Source: Siderastrea siderea (Eukaryota; Cnidaria; Anthozoa; Scleractinia; Rhizangiidae). Taken from it: DNA of 64,000 nucleotides. The position numbers and the translations under genes are program-made. Below the pieces are notes generated by a model. It was not told the origin of the DNA, ran no database searches, and worked only from the letters and a program-made list of their open reading frames with translations. This document shows positions 57,133-64,000 of this stretch, piece after piece. The stretch covers positions 45,718,701-45,782,700 of the forward strand of contig OZ034969.1 of the NCBI GenBank assembly GCA_964030785.1, in the 5' to 3' direction. Numbering within the stretch: position 1 is the first letter of the stretch; each line of letters starts with the position of its first letter.

Positions 57133-58071
57133 TAAGGCAAACATGAAGTGTTTACGACACCAAAGAATTTACGAGTAAAATTATTTTTAAACATTTCAAT
57201 GGTAGTATATTTTACCGACATCAGTAGGCTTATCCAGAGTTTGACTTTTTCAACTAATTGACAACCTAAATTTTACCGCGAAATTTAGTTTTGCACAAGG
57301 GTTCTACAAGGGACTATGAAAACATTCTACCCGCTATTTTGGGATACTGAATAGCCTGTTAGCCGTAAAGTTAATGAACAAAATCTCTTACATTATATCT
57401 CGTCTTTATCGCGTTCGAATATCAGGAAAAATTTTTTGAAAGGCTAATTTTCCTTTTACCAACAATTTAGACGTGAATTCGAACTTGATATTCCACTACA
57501 ACATAACCGCCTTACGTATACAAAGGCAACCTTATGAAACTTGATGCTATTTTAAGTTTCTGTTAAGGAGAATCAAAGTCAATGACTAATGATGGACTGT
57601 TTACGTGCCCATGAAATGGACTGTTGGTAGAATTTTTCTATTGACGTATCTAACGGTGTAAAGCTGACAAGCTCGTCTCAAGACATATTCCCGTCGCTTT
57701 TGTGACCAAAGCAGGAGGGCACGTCGAGCCTGAAGAAAACGAAATTCTTTGTTTTTTAACAAAGATCTTTATTCACCCATCAAGAGTTTAACAAACGAAC
57801 AACTTTTTGCGAGTTTTATTGCGTTCAATGACCGAACACAATTCTATCAAAATTCTCTTCGCCTTAGATATTAAAATTTTTTTCAAGGCTAAAAGGTGAA
57901 ACAATGCATTAAATGTCACAAAAATCGGACGTTTCACTCAATGTTTATTTACCCAAGCCCCTTTCACATAATCTGTCCGGGATTTGTCTCAATCCAGATT
58001 TTAATCTCAAATACGAGGGTGGTAAAACGAACAAAAACACTTTAGGTCATCGTTGCATCAATCCAACTTAA

Positions 58072-58465
58072 GGACGGTGCCTCCTAATACAGCTGTATTT
58101 TTGCAAAGGTTGTGACTATGGGTAAGAAGTAGATCTTAGCAAGGGTTCATTGGAATCCAAAAAGAAAAATGTGGGTAACCACGCATTTTTCAGAGATAAT
58201 TAATCAACCATGATTCAAAAAAGCGTTAAAATACAAAGAATGTATGGCGGTTTCTTTCCAAATTTTAGCTCAATTATCTCTGAAAAATGCGTGGCTGCCC
58301 CCAATTTTCTTTTTGGATTCTGATAGCCCTTGCTAAGATCTGCTTTTTCCACATGGTCTTAAACTGCGCAAAAATATTGTTGAATTAGTGGGCAAATTCC
58401 TTAAGAAACCCGAATATCCCGAGATGCGCAGAACGTATGCGCAGTAACAAAAGGAGGCACCATCC
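58072..58465. mobile_element. TTAA-type MITE, family A, copy 3 (best preserved)
   Basis: Flanked by TTAA (58068-58071, 58466-58469), with ends ggacggtgcctcctaa and aggaggcaccatcc. The halves are inverted copies meeting near the tctgaaaaatgcgtgg and ccacgcatttttcaga words. No coding capacity. Confidence 0.9.
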
Positions 58466-60129
58466 TTAATTAACACATTGCTGACACTTCAGAGTGCTGG
58501 CATGTCGCGCGTGGGGGCCAGGGAAAAGATATGGTGGGGCTAATATAAGGGGGGGGGGGAGTATCAGCATTATCCAGATACGCTTTTCAGGCCATTTACA
58601 GTAAGTCGTCAATTTCAGCAATTATATTGATGAAAATTTTTTTTTGAGAAAAAAAAAAAACATTGTAAGAAGTTGTTCTGATTCTTGCACGGTTTGCAAC
58701 TGAAGTTTTCCTCTCGAATTTGAGATAACTCTACGAACGCCAACACCCAAAATTCCGAGAGCAACTGAAGAAGATCATTTATTCATTACTGATAAAATAT
58801 ATATCTTCCTCAGAAGGAAATTCTCAAGGTAGTTGTCTGCTCATGTACATCATCAGTGATTTAACCTTGCCAGTGTCGACCTTATAAGTTGAGAGTGTAG
58901 GGCACAACTTGAAAAACGTTCCCCTCATAGTTCGGCGCTACACGTACTATATTCATTTGTGCTTCTGAAGACTTTCAAGTCCGTGGCGAAAACCTTAAGT
59001 CTGACCACTCAAATGTACGCTAGTGTGACAATTGAAATGAAAGCTATCAAGAAGCGTTTTTGCAAAACTGAGTGAGGTCAAGTTTAAAGATTTTTGCGAG
59101 CCAAAAACACTTAAAGTACTTTAAATGTTTCTCATTGACACAGCTATTGACAATCCAAGTTGAGTGTTGAAGAAACACTTGGTCGGAAAATTTTTTAATT
59201 TGTACAGTACAGAGAACACTGCATTATAGAGCAGTAGTGTTCAAAAGCTTTCCTTTGTATAGTGTGACCATATCGCGGGCTCAAAAGCTAGACAACCTTG
59301 TACAACCTAGCAAACAGTACCAAAGAAAAGTATGTCTACAGCTTTCATTAGAATGGTTGCGCTCACATTATTTCATCAATAGAAATAAAATTCGATAAAA
59401 TAGTGAGAACTAATTTGTATAGCATAATAAAGAGCACTGCAGGAAAGTATTGCTATGATTTAACATGACAGGAGCTTCAATAAGGAATGAAATAGCAATA
59501 TTCACACAAGGAGAAATCACCATGTGATACCTCATGGCTCATGACACGTATTTCTTCCCCTCACTTATACTAATTTTTATAGCGTCTCGAGTAAATTTTC
59601 AAGAACGCAGGCAGTGATTGACAAGCACCACAATTTGTATCCAGTATATTTTTCAAGAACGTTAAATTCACACACGTAGAATGTATTACAGCACGTCCTC
59701 TGTTCTGCACTTGGGTATCAAGGACTTTTTCAAGAGTGTTAATCAGCTGATCTTAAAAACTGCTTCGCGCGATAAAGACGTTTGTCTCTACAGCCAGCGA
59801 TTGACAAGGACCAGGCTGAGGAGCGCGGAATGAGGGACATGTGGAATATAATAGTATGCTACGGACTTTAACCATAAGATCACCGGACTGTTCACCAATT
59901 CATCCAAAGTAAAAATCAAGGACGCCGGAAGAAAACCTGGCAAACTAACCCAGTGGGCCGCCCACGTAGGATACACGTGCAGCATTTTCGTTTGCGGTCC
60001 TTTACTGATATTGTTCTACTGTATGTATGTTTTTTGGACCGTACGTCTTTTTTATAGATCCGATATGCTGTTCTTTATAGCATGGTTTTAGCCATGTTTC
60101 TTTATAAGGTTGGTTTTGTCCATCCTATC
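58466..60129. repeat. Diverged dispersed repeat, otherwise unassigned
   Basis: 59185-59520 shares words with 10960-11240 (tgtacag, gcattata-agcagt, aggaaagtattgct, gctttcattagaatgg). Nothing else was recognised. Confidence 0.4.
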
Positions 60130-60415
60130 TTTGGCTCTGCGAGACATCAACACGACACTTAGACTCTCGACCTTTCCAAGACACGTGATGGCATGATCTG
60201 GTGGGCGTGCGTCCTCGTTTAGGGCTTTTAACAGAGTGCAAGGGAATTTTTATAGCATTTTCGCCATCTTGCTATGCCGTAATGATGAGCTCTAAGAAGA
60301 GCGAAACAGCTGTCTACGGCTGCAACCCTGCTCTGTTGAAGTTCTATTAGCGTCGTGTTGATGTCTTGCAGAGTCAAATCTTTCTACGTAGTCAGATCAG
60401 CCTTGCTGCTTTGTT
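60130..60415 (+). mobile_element. Repeat unit carrying the second hammerhead
   Basis: It contains the ribozyme-like 60277-60321, then ctgcaaccctgctctgttg, tctattagcgtcgtgttg and so on, matching 40005-40116 inverted. A partial inverted echo (ctctgcgagacatcaacacgacact, 60134-60158) precedes the ribozyme and mirrors agtgtcgtgttgatgtcttgcagag-like sequence after it. Possibly a Penelope pseudo-LTR or retrozyme remnant. Confidence 0.6.
60277..60321 (+). ncRNA. Hammerhead ribozyme copy with one core substitution
   Basis: Parts in order: GCCGTA; core ATGATGA where CTGATGA is required; GCTC, loop TAAGAA, GAGC; GAA; ACAGCTGT; C; TACGGC. It has the same 45-nt layout as 10714-10758. Stem I and stem II differ in sequence from that copy but still pair perfectly, so the pairing has been kept by covariation. 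The first core base (C3, which pairs with G8) is A, which should block or strongly weaken cleavage. Confidence 0.8.
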
Positions 60416-60468
60416 CGCCCACTTAACCCATGTTTGGGTATAGGGCTGCCTCTGAGGGTTTGAAACTC

Positions 60469-60660
60469 CAACCCTGTTTACGTTTAGGACAAAAAAAGGC
60501 CTAAAATACCCGAAAATGCCTACCCTGTTTAGGACAACACCCTTCATTTTAGGTCCATGTTTAGGACAAATGACAAAATACACACCCTGTTTAGGACAGA
60601 CACATAATTATATACCCTGTTTAGGGACAAAGAGGCCAAAAACCATACCCTGTCCAGCGG
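60469..60660. repeat. Irregular minisatellite built on accctgtttaggaca
   Basis: Six or so copies of cctgtttaggaca (one reading ccatgtttaggaca) are spaced 30-55 bp with variable filler such as aaaaccata and caaatgacaaaatacac. Confidence 0.7.
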
Positions 60661-62948
60661 CACATGTGGCTCTACGAAACTCGGCGAGGCTCCTCCCCAA
60701 GGTTCAAACCCTTTCTCTTTAATATGCTAGTTTTGGTCGAAACGGTATCCCTTTCCTGTACCTAGAACGAAAATTGATCAAGCTAAAAGCGGTGATCACG
60801 TGGGCTTTTAGTCACTCCAATATTCCAAGCTTTCGTATACTTTCTGCATTCCATGTGATTTTTTTCCAACATTTTTCCAAACTTTAGTCAATTTAGCTGC
60901 TACCTCTTTTAGTTGAAGGCGTATTCTGGAGACCTTAAAAATATCAAAACAACAGATTTTCCTACCCTTACGTATATTGAAAGAGCAAAGGGTCACCCCT
61001 TTCGTGCCGAGCCTCAAAGTATGGCCGACTAAAGGAAAAACCCCCCGGAAGAAACTCTCTCGATATGCTGGCGCCCTAGGTAGAGCGACCGCGTGCACGT
61101 TATTAACCTTTTCAAATGGCGTTCTCTTTGTATTAGAAGAAAGGTAAAAATCTTATTGACCAAACTTTTACGGTTCAGATGTAAAAGTAGTGACTTAGTG
61201 ATTTTATTTGCTCACAGTTGGACGAGACGGAGTCGAGGTCCACCTGTAAGCGAAGAAGAGAACTCCCTGGGTGGGGGAGGAAGGGGAACTCCTATGCAAA
61301 AGGACGGGGTGCTTGTTACACCGAGACCTATTAGGTGTCAAGGTATACCCCAAGGGGTATACCCCGGAGGTGTAAGTGGCTCGGTACCGCTCAGAGGATC
61401 AACATAAAATATATGAACACCGCTATAATTACAGGTCTTCAGTACTTTATAGGGTAAACGATCGGAAAAAATGACTGGAAAAACAATTATTACTTCTAAT
61501 CTTAGAATTGGTACCTCGTAGGAATGAAAATGAATTCGCGCAAGGCGTGCCCATGCCCACAAAGCGAGATTCTGGTACAATTTCTTTCAGCACCCACGTC
61601 ACTTTCGTATGGGAGCACCCCCCCCCCCTCCAACCCCGACCGGAAAAGAACTCACATCGTCTTATTTTATTAATAAACAACGACATCGACACAATACGTA
61701 ACAATCAACTCATTTCCTACCGACTTTTTTCCAAAGATGATAACTGGTATTCAAGCGCCATGCATTCTGGCCTCTATTAGCAAGCCATTTATATATATAT
61801 ATATACATATATATTCTGAACCACCACCAAATTGTCTTTCACCTGAAGTTAATAATTAACTTATTTGCATAAATTATTGTGGTTATGTATTAACTTTTTG
61901 AAATTTTTCTTAATATTTTCCCTCTATTTTCAAGTTTTTAAGAGCTTCTATGAACAAAAGACGGGCCAGGGTTATACCTTTTTTATACAGTTTTGTTTCG
62001 TGAGTAATGTACAGCAATTTAATTTCAATAAAAATCGAAATTAGGGATTTTGAATGGTTTGTTTGAGCAATTTTTGAAAGCTATAATTTATGCATAAATT
62101 TGCATTGGTAAAATGAGTATACAAAGTTGACATCAAACCAGAAACTCATAAGGACTTGACTCCTTATGAGTTTCTGATCAAACTCATTGATTGTTGACTC
62201 ACATGAACGAGAACGTATTCCTCATCAATAAACAACATTTGAGGCTACTGTTTGGCATACCTTGACTTTTATTTGACTCATCTTTTTTTACATTCGAGGC
62301 TGATGGCGTCTGTTGCTCATTCTTACGATATGTCGCTATAAACCCTTCCATATTCCTTCCATAACGATCATTCGGATAACTGCGCGTGGACATTGTTGTC
62401 ATCTACTTCAACTTCATCTCATTCGGAGTCGACAAAACTGCCCAATTCCTCGTCACTTTCGTCCCAAATTCGAGCTTTAGCGTCTTTACCTGACATTCGA
62501 TACGCCATTTTTAAATACCGAGCGATCACCGGAGCGAAATCATCAAAAATTGGCCGAAACAACGTGTAAAACTTTAAAATCTTCCATCAAACAGGGTTTT
62601 GATACACTCTATTACGTTTACATGACGTCTTTCGGGTTCATTCCTCCTAGGCTTAGTTTTACGGAGTAAAATCGGCCTGGAATAGAATGACGTCAGAGGA
62701 GCCAATATATTAGCTTCTGGTAGGATATGAGTTAACTCACTGTTGAGTTGTTATCACAGTAAAAGCCAATTGACATTTTGAGACTTTACAGACAGGAAGA
62801 AAATTAAAATTCCGTCGAAATCAGGCTTGTGAAATAGCACCCTCGACTCGATCCAGCGATAGATTTTGCAACGCATCCCCTGCTTTTCGCCTACTTCTTA
62901 CAAGGATCGCTACACTTCGTTATTACGGACAATGTTTTCGGTCCCTAC
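60661..62948. other. Unassigned stretch
   Basis: No supported gene. A small palindrome with ggtataccccaaggggtatacc lies at 61340-61361. A 29-codon minus frame from 62508 (acidic, IWDESDEELGS) with more acidic codons after its stop could be the rotted start of a transposase; the support is too thin for its own entry. Confidence 0.35.
61789..61815. repeat. (TA)n microsatellite
   Basis: Alternating ta run interrupted once by tac. Confidence 0.85.
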
Positions 62949-63133
62949 CGATAGGAGTTTTCACTACTGATTTCAAGTGGCTGTTTGAAGACAGCCACAG
63001 TCAAAACGTAGGGCACGAAGGATTTACAGGAATCTTCATCGCTTGGCAATAAGACTGAATTGAAATTTGACGCTAACACTAGGTTAGCTTGATCCTGCTT
63101 TGAGCAACCGGACCCAGAAATTTCAAAGATAAC
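62945..63133 (-). CDS. Orphan exon-like open frame
   Basis: The minus-strand acceptor taattggccccag is followed by an open frame of 62 codons with protein-like composition (ISGSGCSKQDQANLVL, then FVPYVLTVAVFKQPLE) and two cysteines. It ends in TAG at 62945-62947, but a donor CG|gtaggg just before it (last exon base 62949) would make it internal. Same strand as the TSR gene, 19 kb upstream of its first visible exon; a link is speculative. No family is recognised. Confidence 0.35.
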   Translation of the reverse strand, partial: VIFEISGSGCSKQDQANLVLASNFNSVLLPSDEDSCKSFVPYVLTVAVFKQPLEISSENSYR

Positions 63134-64000
63134 CTGGGGCCAATTAAAATTGTTCTCGTTCAAAAATAGAAACAAACGCGTGTTTTGTTTATTTTCTTTG
63201 TGGTTCGGATGTTTACTTTAGTAAACTTTGCTTGACATGACTGGAAAGCTGTAAAGGAAAAAACAAGGTTAAACCGAAAAAGTGTTCTTTTATATGTTAC
63301 AAGAGAAAACAGTCAGAAGCAGACTGTATATAGCGCGGTATGTGCGGTATGATAGCTTGCCCTGCGTTGCTGGCGTGTGGATCACCAGAAATTGGTGACT
63401 AGGGTATGATTTTCGGAAACAAGGGATAGATTATCAGCAATTTGGTATGAAACAGAACACCTCTGCTATTTGGTTTGTAATAGGCTCTTGCAGTTTCGGT
63501 TTGTTAAAGGCGAAAGATTTTGTGTTTATTCGTCGCATCCTCTTGAGAATGGCAAACCCAATATTTAAACCGCATTTTTCTGATGGAACGTTGGCGACTT
63601 TACAAATTTTCTGCTCACGTTCCGCGGGGCGGAACCATATGGAAGCAGCACTCCTGTTCTAAGTGATTACTAAGCAGATTACTAACACTGGTCACTGAAG
63701 CCGAAATGAGATTTATCTTAAGGGTCACCTCTCAGTATGGGGAATTACACGCCCCCTCAACGTGCACGTCATTATGAGTTACCTGCAGTCTGAAATTCAG
63801 CCGTCTTCTCCATGTTAATGAGTAGATTTTTCGACATTTTACAGACTAAAAATGAAAATAAAAATGATCCTTTTACCTTAGCCTGAGATGGAGAGCAGAA
63901 ATGTTCTTCATTTCATTTGAGAGTCTAGGATTTATGGGTGGTTTTGAGGACCAGATGAGTTTGTTCATCGTGGTATTTCACGAGAAGGATGAAATGATTT
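63134..64000. other. Unassigned right edge
   Basis: I see no gene that I can defend. The last 100 bases can be read as open on both strands, and on minus resemble the leader of a tRNA-derived SINE (catttcatccttctcgtgaa and what follows). Confidence 0.3.

Noticed and set aside
62418..62508. Start of a transposase gene on minus
   Set aside because: Only 29 acidic codons before a stop, no inverted ends located, and no downstream catalytic sequence.
63873..64000. Plus-strand exon running off the right edge (MFFISFESLGFMGGF) or a minus-strand exon with donor near 63875
   Set aside because: Both strands look equally open and the sequence resembles a SINE leader, so neither can be preferred.

Overview
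The window is eukaryotic nuclear DNA from an animal, most likely an anthozoan cnidarian such as a stony coral or sea anemone. The seen basis is small spliced exons with GT-AG junctions, long AT-rich introns, a universal stress protein gene of the kind cnidarians keep, a bifunctional PAPS synthase, thrombospondin repeats, and very dense hairpin transposons. The taxon is an inference.

Genes. Left edge, plus strand: the last four exons of PAPS synthase (26-3217, ATP-sulfurylase half), then a complete four-exon universal stress protein (6578-10480). Converging on them from the minus strand is a complete ten-exon amidase-signature hydrolase of 525 residues (37212 down to 20314). Its Lys113-Ser188-Ser212 triad is intact, and it resembles bacterial nitrile-pathway amidases. 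Behind it, also on minus, are three phase-compatible exons of an unrecognised gene (38681-38171) and the 3' end of a thrombospondin type 1 repeat protein (44008-41816). Every exon join stated for PAPS synthase, the stress protein, the amidase and the TSR gene keeps the reading frame. From 44 kb to the right edge I find no secure host gene, only a few orphan open exons.

Non-genic content. Between the two convergent genes lies a satellite of about fifty 44-bp units (11.9-14.1 kb), each with one CCAAT and one ATTGG box. At 10714-10758 (minus) is a complete hammerhead self-cleaving ribozyme. A second copy at 60277-60321 (plus) has one core change, and a third, decayed copy lies near 40.1 kb. Minimal-stem-III hammerheads like these are known from Penelope-like elements and animal retrozymes.

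Mobile elements. Recognisable insertions include a 4.8-kb Mutator-like foldback with a 9-bp target duplication inside the last amidase intron, itself hit by a 1.28-kb element; a 2.27-kb TTAA-flanked element with a THAP-domain relic (Kolobok-like); a 0.73-kb TTAA-flanked hairpin; a 3.1-kb foldback tipped with heptamer arrays; three copies of one TTAA-flanked MITE family; a tRNA-derived SINE split by a hairpin element with an 8-bp target duplication; and many smaller hairpins. No rRNA, functional tRNA or CRISPR array was found.
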